From Pseudomonas monteilii NBRC 103158 = DSM 14164 (GTDB lineage Bacteria; Pseudomonadota; Gammaproteobacteria; Pseudomonadales; Pseudomonadaceae): 64,000 nucleotides of DNA. Below the pieces are notes generated by a model. It was not told the origin of the DNA. It searched no databases and saw nothing but the letters and a program-made list of their open reading frames with translations. Each line of letters begins with the position of its first letter. Position 1 is the first letter of the stretch. Positions 55,116-64,000 of the stretch are shown here, one piece after another. The DNA lies in the NCBI RefSeq assembly GCF_000730605.1, contig NZ_BBIS01000012.1:186001-250000 (forward strand), written 5' to 3'. Position numbers and translations under genes: made by a program.

Positions 55116-56060
55116 TCAAGCACGATTTTCTCGTGCAGCAAGGCTGACCCAGTAGCGCGTGCGTGTTTGTACCTGCAACGGCAGGCTGGCGGCGAGCAGG
55201 GCAAGAATCCGGTCGGTATCATCAAGACGGAAAGTGCCAGTTACCCGCAGGCGCTCCAGTTCCGGCGCCCAACGCAGCACGCCGGGGCGGTACCTGCGCA
55301 GCTCGTGCAACAAGTCGCCCAAGGGGCGGTCATCCAGCCGCAGTACGCCCTCACGCCAGCCCAGCCGCCATTCATCCAGACCTGTCACCGGACCGACACC
55401 TGCCACCTGCAAGCTGGCCTGCTGCCCGGCGTGCAGTACGTGTGCCGGGCCGCGCAGTGGCTGCAGGCTGGCTACGCCATCGGCCACCAATACCCGGCAG
55501 GCCTCATCGACCAGCCGCAGGCAAACTTCACCACCGCCGAGCACCACCTGGCCATAGGGCACCTGCAACGTCAGGTTCAGGTTGGCGGGCACCTTCACTG
55601 CCACTTCACCGCGAAGCAACGTCAGGCGGCGTGCATTCATGTCGATATCCATCGCACTGTCGGTGTTCAACTGCACGAATGTGCCATCGCTCAACAGCAC
55701 CTGCCGACGTTCGCCTACCGAGGTGTGCATGTCGGCAGTCCAGGCATCCAGAGGCAGCTCACGGCTGACCAGCCAGGCTGTCGGCAACAGCGCGGCGATA
55801 GCCAAGGCTTGCTTGAGCAGTGCGCGGCGGCCGGCGTCCGGGCGGTCCAGGGTGGCCATGGCCAAGGCGCCGGGTAAAGCGGTAAAGCGCTGACGCAACA
55901 ATGATGCCTTTTGCCAGGCGTCTTCATGCAGGCGGCTGCTGGCCCGCCATTGCGCCAGGCGCAGCAAGTCGCCCTCACTGGCGTCGCCAGAATCCAGCAG
56001 CGCCAGCCAGCGGGCGGCAGCACGCACAGCTTCGCGGATTTCGGGGGAATGGGGGGTCAT
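55116..56060 (-). CDS. FecR-type anti-sigma regulator
   Basis: A 314-residue protein. The N-terminal sigma-contact domain reads AARWLALLDSGDASEGDLLR and LAQWRASSRLHEDAWQKASL. One membrane helix lies near 80-98. The periplasmic FecR domain includes LLSDGTFVQLNTDSAMDIDM and LTLLRGEVAVKVPANLNL. The C-terminal part GVLRLDDRPLGDLLHELRRY contacts the STN domain of the receptor in known systems. Its start overlaps the sigma stop (ATGA). Confidence 0.92.
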   Translation of the reverse strand: MTPHSPEIREAVRAAARWLALLDSGDASEGDLLRLAQWRASSRLHEDAWQKASLLRQRFTALPGALAMATLDRPDAGRRALLKQALAIAALLPTAWLVSRELPLDAWTADMHTSVGERRQVLLSDGTFVQLNTDSAMDIDMNARRLTLLRGEVAVKVPANLNLTLQVPYGQVVLGGGEVCLRLVDEACRVLVADGVASLQPLRGPAHVLHAGQQASLQVAGVGPVTGLDEWRLGWREGVLRLDDRPLGDLLHELRRYRPGVLRWAPELERLRVTGTFRLDDTDRILALLAASLPLQVQTRTRYWVSLAARENRA

Positions 56061-56569
56061 TGCAATTCGGCCAGCAGGCAATGTTCGTAAGCCTGTGCCA
56101 TGTAGCGTTTCACCGAGCGCTCGCAAACGCCCAGGCGCTTGCCGATTTCGGCGTAACCCACACCTTCGAGCTGGCTCCAGAGAAAGGCCTTGCGCACTGG
56201 TGCCTTCAGGCCATCGAGCAATTCGTCGAGTGCTTGAAGGGTTTCCAGCAATATCCAGCGTTTTTCTGGCGAGGGCACATGCTGCTCGGGCAAGGTGGCC
56301 AAAGCATCGAGATAAGCCTGTTCCAGGCTCCGTCGCTGGTGGAAGTTGCTCAGCAGGCGCTTGCCGACTGTCAGCAGGTAGGCCCTTGGCTCGCGTATGT
56401 CTGCCAATGGTTGGGCACTGGTCAGTACCCGCAGAAAAGTATCCTGGCTGAGATCGGCGGCATCCCAGGCATTGCCCAGGCGCCGGCGTAGCCAGGTTTC
56501 GAGCCAGCTGCGGTGCTCCCGGTACAGGGCAGGCAGGCTAGGTTCCGTTGGCGGCGCGGCGTCGATCAT
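56057..56569 (-). CDS. FecI-type ECF sigma factor
   Basis: A 170-residue extracytoplasmic-function sigma factor. Region 2 is seen in DAADLSQDTFLRVLTS and REPRAYLLTVGKRLLSN. Region 4 is LEGVGYAEIGKRLGVCERSV with KRYMAQAYEHCLLAEL. It is the first gene of the sigma-FecR-receptor set. A possible Fur box lies 22 bases upstream, so iron starvation should switch it on, with FecR and the receptor adding siderophore control. Confidence 0.92.
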   Translation of the reverse strand: MIDAAPPTEPSLPALYREHRSWLETWLRRRLGNAWDAADLSQDTFLRVLTSAQPLADIREPRAYLLTVGKRLLSNFHQRRSLEQAYLDALATLPEQHVPSPEKRWILLETLQALDELLDGLKAPVRKAFLWSQLEGVGYAEIGKRLGVCERSVKRYMAQAYEHCLLAELQ

Positions 56570-56590
56570 GAGGATGGCCCTGCGGCGGCG

Positions 56591-56613
56591 TAAATAGGAT
56601 TCATTCTAATTTA
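56591..56613 (-). promoter_or_regulatory. possible Fur box upstream of the ECF sigma gene
   Basis: On the minus strand, TAAATTAGAATGAATCCTAT and the next three bases (TTA) form an imperfect, AT-rich 23-base inverted repeat. It stands out in GC-rich surroundings and lies 22 bases before the sigma start. It is roughly Fur-like by eye only. Confidence 0.5.
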
Positions 56614-56647
56614 CGTTGCGGCGCAGGGCCAAGCGGTTTGTTACCGG

Positions 56648-58285
56648 TCAGGCAATCGCTGCATCCACCAGCACCTGCGCTTCCTGCACCAGGCGCTGCA
56701 GGTGCGCCTCGTCGATGAAGCTTTCGGCGTAGATCTTGTAGATGTCCTCGGTGCCCGACGGCCGTGCGGCGAACCATCCGTTGGCGGTCATCACCTTCAG
56801 CCCGCCAATCGCCTGGCCATTGCCCGGCGCGTGGCTGAGGATCTGCACGATAGGCTCACCGGCCAGTTCGGTCGACTTGACCTGCTCCGGCGCCAGCTTG
56901 CTCAGCAGCGCTTTCTGCCGCGCATCGGCCTTGGCTTCGACCCGGGTAGCGTACGGTTTGCCCAAGGCTTCGGTCAGGTCCGCGTAGGCCTGGCTCGGGT
57001 TACGGCCGGTACGGGCGGTCATCTCGGCAGCCAGCAAGGCCGGGATCAGCCCGTCTTTGTCGGTCGCCCACACCGAGCCATCGCGGCGCAGGAACGACGC
57101 ACCGGCACTCTCTTCGCCGCCAAAGCCCAGCGAGCCGTCGAACAACCCTTGGGCAAAGAACTTGAAGCCCACCGGCACTTCGTACAGCTCACGGCCCAGA
57201 CGCTGGGTAACGCGGTCGATCAGGCCGCTGGACACCACGGTTTTGCCAACGGCAGCATCGCTACGCCATTGCGGGCGGTGGCGGTACAGATAGTCGATGG
57301 CCACGGCCAGGTAGTTGTTCGGTTGCAGCAGGCCGTCCGGGGTAACGATGCCGTGGCGGTCGTGGTCCGGATCGCAGGCGAAGGCCACATCGAAGCGCTC
57401 GCGCAGGCCGATCAGGCCCTGCATGGCGTATGGCGAGGACGGGTCCATGCGGATCTGGCCGTCCCAGTCGACGGTCATGAAGCGGAAGGTGGGGTCTACC
57501 TCGGTGTTCACCACTTCCAGGTCCAGCTTGTAGTGTTCGGCAATGGCCGACCAGTAGCGCACCCCTGCCCCGCCCAGCGGGTCGACGCCCAGGCGCAGTT
57601 TGGCGCCACGGATGACATCGAAGTCGATGACGTTTTCCAGGTCCGCCACATAGCTGCTCACGTAATCGTGGCGCTGGGTGGTCGGGGCCTGCAGCGCCTG
57701 GGCATGGTCCATGCGCTTGACGCCTGCCAGGTTCGCCGCCAGCAGTTCGTTGGCCTTGGCCTCGACCCACTTGGTCACATCGCTGTCGGCCGGGCCGCCA
57801 TTGGGCGGGTTGTACTTGAAGCCACCGCTCTGCGGCGGGTTGTGCGACGGGGTGATGACGATGCCGTCGGCCAGGCCCTGCTGGCGGCCACGGTTGTGGC
57901 AGAGGATGGCGTGGGACACAGCCGGCGTGGGCGTGTATTCGTCGTCCTTCGACAACCTGACTTGCACGCCGTTGGCCGCCAGCACTTCCAGCGCGCTGGC
58001 CGTGGCCGGGGCCGACAGGGCGTGAGTGTCGGCGCCGATGAACAGCGGGCCATCGATGCCCTTTTCCTGGCGGTACAGGCAGATGGCCTGGGTGATGGCC
58101 AGCACGTGGTATTCGTTGAAACTCAATTCAAGCGAAGTGCCCCGGTGCCCCGAGGTGCCGAAGGCCACACGCTGGGCCGCCACGGCAGCGTCTGGGCGGC
58201 CGGTGTAATAGGCGGTGAGCAGTCGGGGAATATCGACCAGCACGCTGGCCGGAGCCGGCTTGCCTGCCAAAGGACTGAGCGTCAT
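56648..58285 (-). CDS. pgm: phosphoglucomutase (alpha-D-glucose-specific)
   Basis: A 545-residue enzyme that interconverts glucose 1-phosphate and glucose 6-phosphate. The substrate-binding start [12 protein letters not shown], the phosphoserine loop [13 protein letters not shown] (Ser147), the Mg-binding loop [10 protein letters not shown], the sugar-binding GGEESAG and the phosphate-binding [12 protein letters not shown] motif are all intact. Length is as in E. coli Pgm. It is monocistronic. Confidence 0.95.
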   Translation of the reverse strand: MTLSPLAGKPAPASVLVDIPRLLTAYYTGRPDAAVAAQRVAFGTSGHRGTSLELSFNEYHVLAITQAICLYRQEKGIDGPLFIGADTHALSAPATASALEVLAANGVQVRLSKDDEYTPTPAVSHAILCHNRGRQQGLADGIVITPSHNPPQSGGFKYNPPNGGPADSDVTKWVEAKANELLAANLAGVKRMDHAQALQAPTTQRHDYVSSYVADLENVIDFDVIRGAKLRLGVDPLGGAGVRYWSAIAEHYKLDLEVVNTEVDPTFRFMTVDWDGQIRMDPSSPYAMQGLIGLRERFDVAFACDPDHDRHGIVTPDGLLQPNNYLAVAIDYLYRHRPQWRSDAAVGKTVVSSGLIDRVTQRLGRELYEVPVGFKFFAQGLFDGSLGFGGEESAGASFLRRDGSVWATDKDGLIPALLAAEMTARTGRNPSQAYADLTEALGKPYATRVEAKADARQKALLSKLAPEQVKSTELAGEPIVQILSHAPGNGQAIGGLKVMTANGWFAARPSGTEDIYKIYAESFIDEAHLQRLVQEAQVLVDAAIA

Positions 58286-58414
58286 GCAAAAACCTCGAGT
58301 TCAACAGATGTTGGTGTTGGAACGTGCAGTGTACTGAGAGTTGCAAGGGTGTGCGATGGGTGCCGGCAAAGAACAAGCTAGAGTAGAGACCACACCCACC
58401 GTGAATGAGGCCCC

Positions 58415-59062
58415 ATGGCTTTCCACCGCCTGACCCGTACCCACCCCCGCCTGAGCTTCGCCGCAGCGGCAGGCCTGATTGGCGCCTGGCTGATCCCTGC
58501 CGGTGATGCCGTGCAACACATCCTCGCTGGCTGGAACCTGGGCGTGTGGCTGTACCTGGCGCTGGTGCTGCACCTGAGCTGGGGTGCCCGCCCGGAAAAG
58601 GTCCGCAAGATGGCCCGCGTCGAAGACGAAAACGCAGGCCTGGTCCTGCTCACCGTGTGCATCGCCGCCATCGCCAGCCTCGCCGCAGTCACACTGCAAC
58701 TGGTGTCCAGCCGTGGGCTGCAAGGCTTAGACCTGGCGCTGCACTACCTCTACACCGGCCTGACCGTGGCCGGTTCCTGGCTGCTGATTGGTTGCATCTT
58801 CAGCCTGCATTACGCACGTTTGTTCTATACCGGGCAAAACCACGAACCACCCTTGCGTTTCGCCGACGGCGAGCGCAACCCGGACTATTGGGACTTCCAC
58901 TACTTCTCGTTCACCATAAGTGTGGCCGTGCAAACTTCGGACATAGGCGTCGCCGGCAGGCAACTGCGGCGGGTGGTGCTGGCGCATTCGCTGGTGGGTT
59001 TCGTGTTCAATACGGCGATTCTGGGGTTCACCATCAACATTGCCGCAGGACTCCTAGGTTAA
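58415..59062 (+). CDS. DUF1345 membrane protein
   Basis: A 215-residue inner-membrane protein with about five helices. It is recognized as DUF1345 from [20 protein letters not shown], the charged loop [12 protein letters not shown], the central [17 protein letters not shown] segment (here [20 protein letters not shown]), and [20 protein letters not shown]. Function is unknown; the family has been suggested to be ion-channel-like because of its TSD-type segment. It is divergent from pgm. Confidence 0.85.
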   Translation: MAFHRLTRTHPRLSFAAAAGLIGAWLIPAGDAVQHILAGWNLGVWLYLALVLHLSWGARPEKVRKMARVEDENAGLVLLTVCIAAIASLAAVTLQLVSSRGLQGLDLALHYLYTGLTVAGSWLLIGCIFSLHYARLFYTGQNHEPPLRFADGERNPDYWDFHYFSFTISVAVQTSDIGVAGRQLRRVVLAHSLVGFVFNTAILGFTINIAAGLLG

Positions 59063-59225
59063 GCCCGAAACACCAATGCCCCACACGCAAAAAAACTGGT
59101 ATTTCTATCAGTAGATCCAAAGGCACATCTGACTTACATTCTTCCGACGCAGAGCAGCGTGTATTTCCGCCTGCGACCACGGCCAACCTTTGATAAAGAA
59201 CACATTTACATGTTGAGGATGAGGC

Positions 59226-59936
59226 ATGCCCGGTAATGAAATATGTAAATATTCAGCCTACGGTTTTCATCATACACAGGCAAACACTCCCTCCCTTGGC
59301 TATTCCGGCCAATGCCAGGATAGCGTCACCGGATACTACGGCCTGGGTAACGGCCATAGGTTCTATGCCCCTGCTCTGATGCGTTTCATTCAGGGTGATG
59401 AGTTATCACCCTTTTCCAAAGGAGGAATAAGTGCATACGCCTATTGCGAAGGGGATCCCATCAATCGCCATGATCCAACTGGACGGTATTTAGAGTGGCT
59501 GAGAAGGGGCGTAGCCAGGCTGAATAGGTGGCTTTCTCCTGAGACACCGCCACCATCAAGACGAAACTCCTTACCGCCCCAAACCATGATAGAAATTGAA
59601 CCGCAGCTTCCGCGCGCCCTTAACTTGCTTGGTGACGCAGCCATTAGGACTGCCGATCACATACTGGCGGAAACCACGAATGACGTGGTGCGGGCTTTTA
59701 CTACAGCCCGAAGAACAGTTAGACGGCAGTGGAACAGGCTTCCGGAGCAAGTCCGATCAACAATTATAATCGGCGGTTTTTTTGCTGTTGTTCCTCCTGC
59801 AGCTACAACCCTGATGGCCGCTGCAAGAACTGGCTCCTTTCTGCCTTTGTCACCCAACGAGTTCTACAGCATGCTCATCTATGGACCGACAGACACTCAA
59901 CGTAGCGCACTCGCCCTCCGTCGAAACTCTTTTTAA
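59226..59936 (+). CDS. orphan Rhs-core protein with variable C-terminus
   Basis: A 236-residue protein. Residues 8-87 match the C-terminal part of the Rhs-associated core (YSAYGFHHTQ, LGYSGQCQDSVTGYYGLGNG, HRFYAPALMRFIQGDELSPF, AYAYCEGDPINRHDPTGRY). The remaining 150 residues are a non-core tip with a helical, Arg-rich start and one hydrophobic stretch (TIIIGGFFAVVPPAATTLMA). No long Rhs repeat precedes it. Base composition is lower in GC than the neighbours, as for acquired tips. Ribosome site GAGGATGAGG precedes the ATG. The tip function is not recognized. Confidence 0.82.
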   Translation: MPGNEICKYSAYGFHHTQANTPSLGYSGQCQDSVTGYYGLGNGHRFYAPALMRFIQGDELSPFSKGGISAYAYCEGDPINRHDPTGRYLEWLRRGVARLNRWLSPETPPPSRRNSLPPQTMIEIEPQLPRALNLLGDAAIRTADHILAETTNDVVRAFTTARRTVRRQWNRLPEQVRSTIIIGGFFAVVPPAATTLMAAARTGSFLPLSPNEFYSMLIYGPTDTQRSALALRRNSF

Positions 59937-60228
59937 CCAACGTGCTAACTCACAGTGCTCACGACGACCACTTGTCCGAAAAAGCAATGGGGTTAAAGCA
60001 GCCGTACTCATCGGCCTGAACGCCGCTATCATCCTTGGCAAACGTTTGCTAGACCAACAGCTGCGAAAACCATCCTGGACAAGGATGTGACCGCCGTCAT
60101 GCATTAGTACATTTTGCGTACTTACAGCCGAGAATCGCCCGTGACAGCTGCTATCTTTACATTCCCGGCAGCCGCCATTCGTGTGGCTGACCATTCACCA
60201 TGTCCAGGCGCGGACAAAGGAGGCAGGC

Positions 60229-60489
60229 ATGAACAAGATGACGTTCCCCAACGCCTGCCAGGTGATGCGCTGGCATTTCCACCCTTTGGGTTTCGAAGCC
60301 ACCATGGATGCGCCCCGCAGCATGATCGCGCGGCTGTTCGACCGCGCCACCGGCGAAACCCTGATGGCCATCGCCGGCATCCCGTGTGCGGCAATCATGG
60401 CTGCAGCCGATGTAGAGCGCATCATCGAAGCCGTCGAAGCGGAAATGGACGCTTTCATCCCCGCCTTCACCCTGCGCAACGCTGTCTAG
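60229..60489 (+). CDS. DUF1652 small protein
   Basis: An 86-residue protein starting MNKMTFPNACQVMRWHFHPL, with a strong ribosome site (AAAGGAGG). It resembles the Pseudomonas DUF1652 family (central segment ETLMAIAGIPCAAIMAAADV, helical end IIEAVEAEMDAF). Function unknown. Its stop codon overlaps that of the convergent MHYT-GGDEF-EAL gene by four bases. Confidence 0.82.
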   Translation: MNKMTFPNACQVMRWHFHPLGFEATMDAPRSMIARLFDRATGETLMAIAGIPCAAIMAAADVERIIEAVEAEMDAFIPAFTLRNAV

Positions 60490-62573
60490 ATTACGGCGCT
60501 CTTCTCCTGGTGCAAGGCCTGTAACTTGTCCATGAACTGCTCGGCCGGTACCGGCTGCCCCAGCAGGTAACCTTGCAGCGAATCACACCCCAGTCGGGTC
60601 AGGAAGTCTTGCTGCTTGTCGGTCTCTACACCTTCGGCAACGATGCGCAGGCCCAGCGCCTGGCCCAGTGCGACGATGGCCGAGACAATCGCTGCATCAT
60701 CGCTGTCCTGTTCCAGGTCACGCACGAAGCCACGGTCGATCTTCAGCTCGTTGGCCGGCAGGCGTTTGAGGTACATCAGGCTGGAGTAGCCGGTGCCAAA
60801 ATCATCGATGGACAGGTCCACACCCATGTCGGACAGGCGTTGCAGCACGGTCAGGCTGGCATCGGCATCGCGCATGGCGGTGGTTTCGGTAATTTCCAGT
60901 GTCAGGCAGTTGGCCGGCAGGCCGTTCTGTTGCAGGGCCCGGGCCACGCTCTCGACCAGCCCGGCATGGCAGAACTGGATGGCCGACAGGTTCACGGCCA
61001 TGCGCCAACCTTGATGCCCTTGGTCCAGCCACTGGCGCATCTGCCGGCAGGCTTCGTCCAGCACCCATTCACCGATAGGAATGATCAGGCCGGTTTTCTC
61101 TGCCAGGCCAATGAAGCGGTCAGGCAGCAGTAGCCCTTGCTGCGGGTGTTCCCAGCGCAGCAAGGCCTCGGCACCGATCGGCTGACAGGCCTGGGCGTCG
61201 AACTTGGGCTGGTAGTGCAACCGGAACTGGCGCTGCTCCAGCGCCTGGCGCAGGTCCTGCAGCAGTTGCAGTTGCTGGCGGGCGTTGCTGTTCATCGACA
61301 CGTCGAAGAAGCTGTAGCCGTTCTTGCCGGCGCTCTTGGCGTGGTACATGGCAGCGTCGGCATTGCGCAACAGCTCGTGCTGGTCCTGGCCGTTGCCCGG
61401 ATACAGGACAATGCCCAGGCTCGCCGACAGTTGCAGGTCGTGTTCGGCCACGCGGAATGGTCGCGACACCAGGTTGACCTGCTTGACCGCCACGTCCATG
61501 GCATCGTTCGGCTCCTGCAATTCCACCAGCAGCACGAACTCGTCACCGCCGATGCGCGCCAACGTGTCCTGGCTGTGCAAGTGGCCGCGCAGCCGCCCCG
61601 CCACGGCCTTGAGAAGCAGGTCGCCAATGTGGTGACCGAAGGCATCGTTGACCGGTTTGAAACCGTCCAGATCAATGAACATCAGGGCAAAACAGCCGCC
61701 CTGCTCCGCCACCTTGGCAATGGCCTGCTCGATGCGGTCGGCCAGCAACGTGCGGTTGGGCAGATCGGTCAGGGTATCGTGCAGGGCCAGCTGGGTGAGC
61801 TCCTGGTTGGCCAGGGTCAGCGAACGGGCCAGTTCGGCGGTGCGCGCCTCCAGGCGCGCGTCCAGCACCGAGGTGAGCAAGGCCACGGCCAACACCGCCA
61901 AGGTAGTGATCAACACCAGGTAAACCAGGCTGTCGCCCTGCAACCCACCTGCCAGCGCACCGCAGAAACTGCCTTCGGGGAAGTTCGCCGCCGCCATGCC
62001 GGTGTAATGCATGCCGACGATGGCAAACCCCATGACCACTGCCGCCAGCCCGCGGATCTGCCGCACGTAGGGGGTGTGTTTGCGCAGACGGAAGGCGATC
62101 CATAACGCCGCCGCAGACGCACCCACGGCAATCAGCAGCGAAGCGCCAAACAGCGTCGGGTCATAGTCGATGCCCGGCAGCATGCGCAGCGCGGCCATGC
62201 CGGTATAGTGCATGCAGGCGATGCCGGCGCCCATGATCAGCGCGCCGAAGCCCAGTTGCAGGCACGGCAGGCTCGGCTGGCTCACCAGCCACAGGGCAAA
62301 GCCCGAGGACAGCACGGCGATCAGCAGCGAGAACGCGGTAAGCGCCAGGTCATAACCCAGGTCGATAGGCAGGCTGAACGCGAGCATGCCGATAAAGTGC
62401 ATCGACCACACGCCGATGCCCATGGCCAACGCGCCGCCCCCCATCCACAAGTAGGCAGCCCGGCCCTTGGCCGTGGCGATGCGGCCGGTCAGGTCAAGGG
62501 CGGTATAAGACGCCAGAATCGCCACGCACAGCGAAATCAGCACCAGCGAAGAGGAGTAGCTACCGGTCAGCAT
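60486..62573 (-). CDS. MHYT-GGDEF-EAL cyclic-di-GMP protein
   Basis: A 695-residue membrane signalling protein. Its N-terminal domain has about seven helices and three MHYT-type motifs (MHFIGM, MHYTGM, MHYTGM), proposed to sense O2, CO or NO through a bound metal. The diguanylate cyclase domain has an intact GGDEF (residues 342-346). The phosphodiesterase domain has an intact EALLRW (EAL 469-471) with DDFGTGYSSLMYLKRLP. Both activities are therefore possible. The ATG at 62573 is chosen because it begins the first helix. Confidence 0.92.
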   Translation of the reverse strand: MLTGSYSSSLVLISLCVAILASYTALDLTGRIATAKGRAAYLWMGGGALAMGIGVWSMHFIGMLAFSLPIDLGYDLALTAFSLLIAVLSSGFALWLVSQPSLPCLQLGFGALIMGAGIACMHYTGMAALRMLPGIDYDPTLFGASLLIAVGASAAALWIAFRLRKHTPYVRQIRGLAAVVMGFAIVGMHYTGMAAANFPEGSFCGALAGGLQGDSLVYLVLITTLAVLAVALLTSVLDARLEARTAELARSLTLANQELTQLALHDTLTDLPNRTLLADRIEQAIAKVAEQGGCFALMFIDLDGFKPVNDAFGHHIGDLLLKAVAGRLRGHLHSQDTLARIGGDEFVLLVELQEPNDAMDVAVKQVNLVSRPFRVAEHDLQLSASLGIVLYPGNGQDQHELLRNADAAMYHAKSAGKNGYSFFDVSMNSNARQQLQLLQDLRQALEQRQFRLHYQPKFDAQACQPIGAEALLRWEHPQQGLLLPDRFIGLAEKTGLIIPIGEWVLDEACRQMRQWLDQGHQGWRMAVNLSAIQFCHAGLVESVARALQQNGLPANCLTLEITETTAMRDADASLTVLQRLSDMGVDLSIDDFGTGYSSLMYLKRLPANELKIDRGFVRDLEQDSDDAAIVSAIVALGQALGLRIVAEGVETDKQQDFLTRLGCDSLQGYLLGQPVPAEQFMDKLQALHQEKSAVI

Positions 62574-62723
62574 TGGAGTTCCAGCGACGGGACAGGGGGC
62601 CCGGCAAAAGCTGACGATTGTACTCAAGCTTAGGCGAAACGCACGGGGTTTCTGCGAATGGGAATGGATCCAATGCACTCTCTGCGGGAGAATGTCCAGC
62701 CCCTTTGGAACGCAGAGAGCAGG

Positions 62724-64000
62724 TCAATCCTGCTCGGCAAATGCCTGTTCCGCATCCCAGCCGCCACCCAGCGCAGCCACCAGTTGCACACTGGCCACCA
62801 AGCGACCTTGCAACAGGTTCAACACACTGCGCTCGTTGCTCAATGCCGTGGTCTGCACGTTCACCACATCCAGGTAGCCGATCAACCCTGCGCGGTACTG
62901 GTTCTCGGTCAGGCGCAGCGACTCGCGGGCGGCATCCAGCGCTTCCTGGCGCACCACCGCTTCATCGCCGTACACCTTCAACTGCACCAGCAGGTTCTCC
63001 ACTTCCTTGAAGCCGTCGAGCACGGTCTGGCGGTATTGCGCCACGGTCTGGTCATACGCGGCCACCGTGCGGTCCACCTCGGCGCTGCGCTTGCCAGCGT
63101 CGAACAGGGTCAGCGCCAGTTGCGGGCCTACCGACCAGTAGCGGTTGGGCAGCTCGATCCAGTTGCTGAAGCTGCTGCTGGAATAGCCGCCGCTCATGCT
63201 CAGGCTCAGATCGGGGAAATACGCCGCCCGTGACACGCCGATGTTGGCATTGGCGGCCATCACGTTACGCTCGGCAGCAGCAATATCCGGGCGCCGCTCC
63301 AGCAGCTGCGAAGGCAGGGATACCGGGATTTGCGGCAGCGCAGGAATGTCCTTGCTGTCGGCCAGAGCAAAGTCGGCCGGGGTTTTGCCCAACAGCACGG
63401 CAATGGCGTTTTCGAACTGCGCACGCTGCCAGATCAGGTCGATCAGGTCAGCCTGGGTGCTCTTGAGCTGGGTGCGCGCCTGGGCCACCGCATCCGGCCC
63501 CGCAACGCCGGCGCGATACTGGTTTTCGTTCATCCGCAACGAGCGCTCGTAGGCCGCCACAGTGGCTTCCAGCAGACGCTTTTGCTCGTCTATTACCCGC
63601 AGTTGCAGGTAGTTCTGCACCAGCTCGGATTGCTGGCTCAAGCGGATCGACGCGAGGTCGGCGAAGCTGGCTTCGGCACTGGCCTCGTTGGCATTCATGG
63701 TTTCGCGCAGCTTGCCCCACAGGTCGATTTCCCAGCTCACACCCAACTGCGCGTTGTAGGTGTTGCGAATGCCGCTGCTGTTGTTGGACAGGCTCGAACT
63801 GGAACTGCCGGTGCCCTGGGCCGAGCGGTTCTTGCTGGTGCTCAGGTCCAGGCTCGGGAACAACGCCGCGCGGCTGCTGCGCACCAGCGCCTGGGCCTGG
63901 CGGTACTGGGCTTCTGATTGCGCTACGGTCTGGTTGCTACGGTTCAGTTCCTCAACCAGCGCATTGAGCCCGGCATCGCCGTAGATTTCCCACCAGGCGC
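62724..64000 (-). CDS. outer-membrane efflux protein (OprM/NodT type), N-terminus outside window
   Basis: The reading frame enters from the right edge and ends at a TGA at 62724, giving about 425 residues of the C-terminal part of a TolC-like outer-membrane factor. Typical repeats are visible (QLGVSWEIDLWGKLRETMNA, LPSQLLERRPDIAAAERNVM and ANANIGVSRAAYFPDLSLSM) with coiled-coil segments between them. It is probably the last gene of an RND efflux operon (MdtABC/MuxABC type) whose other genes lie beyond the edge. Confidence 0.9.
   Translation of the reverse strand, partial: AWWEIYGDAGLNALVEELNRSNQTVAQSEAQYRQAQALVRSSRAALFPSLDLSTSKNRSAQGTGSSSSSLSNNSSGIRNTYNAQLGVSWEIDLWGKLRETMNANEASAEASFADLASIRLSQQSELVQNYLQLRVIDEQKRLLEATVAAYERSLRMNENQYRAGVAGPDAVAQARTQLKSTQADLIDLIWQRAQFENAIAVLLGKTPADFALADSKDIPALPQIPVSLPSQLLERRPDIAAAERNVMAANANIGVSRAAYFPDLSLSMSGGYSSSSFSNWIELPNRYWSVGPQLALTLFDAGKRSAEVDRTVAAYDQTVAQYRQTVLDGFKEVENLLVQLKVYGDEAVVRQEALDAARESLRLTENQYRAGLIGYLDVVNVQTTALSNERSVLNLLQGRLVASVQLVAALGGGWDAEQAFAEQD

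Noticed and set aside
56702..58381. 559-codon plus-strand frame opposite pgm
   Set aside because: Antisense shadow; pgm has all catalytic motifs.

Overview
The window is a stretch of chromosome from a fluorescent Pseudomonas, most probably Pseudomonas putida or a close relative. The evidence is the GC-rich coding style, the gene order (pobA, AraC regulator, liuR-mvaB, CrcY-type RNA, ccoG, and further on quinate dehydrogenase with an OprB porin, pgm, an MHYT-GGDEF-EAL protein, an RND outer-membrane factor) and the Pseudomonas REP-like palindromes. Every name here comes from reading the sequence and from family knowledge; no database was searched. I see no tRNA, rRNA, insertion sequence, prophage or CRISPR array.

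Region 1 (1-9.6 kb): the start of pobA (running off the left edge) with its divergent AraC activator; liuR-mvaB for the end of leucine/isovalerate catabolism; a 636-base gap holding a CrcY-like catabolite-repression RNA with a sigma-54 promoter; a small unknown protein; a CcoG/FixG ferredoxin; a MocR-type regulator; and a soluble hybrid histidine kinase.

Region 2 (9.6-15.6 kb): an SDR, then a LysR gene divergent from a four-gene operon (SDR, MFS permease, two halves of a split transketolase). No sugar kinase is present, and both halves differ from the usual transketolase at active-site positions. This is the best candidate for an undescribed pathway in the window.

Region 3 (15.6-29.7 kb): marR-emrA-emrB drug efflux with a clear promoter/operator; a FixL/FixJ-like two-component system divergent from an acyl-CoA synthetase and acyl-CoA dehydrogenase; a FecR-like protein without a sigma factor; an Na+/H+ antiporter-family protein; and a chemoreceptor.

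Region 4 (29.7-43.8 kb): a glycine-betaine-type ABC binding protein and permease without an ATPase, a LysR regulator, an AEC carrier, a SleB-like cell-wall hydrolase, a CAP/SCP protein with an apparent internal duplication, a GlxA-type AraC regulator, LysE and MFS exporters, LysR plus cupin, and PQQ quinate dehydrogenase followed by an OprB porin.

Region 5 (43.8-52.6 kb): two catabolic clusters of unknown substrate. One pairs an M20 amidohydrolase and a DUF1028 protein with a divergent flavin monooxygenase and a Rid-family protein that lacks the usual arginine. The other is amidohydrolase, MFS, SDR and TIM-barrel isomerase under a divergent LysR gene.

Region 6 (52.6-64 kb): an iron-uptake surface-signalling set (ECF sigma, FecR, TonB transducer) with a possible Fur box, phosphoglucomutase, a DUF1345 membrane protein, an orphan Rhs-core protein, a DUF1652 protein, the MHYT-GGDEF-EAL protein, and the end of an outer-membrane efflux gene that runs off the right edge.
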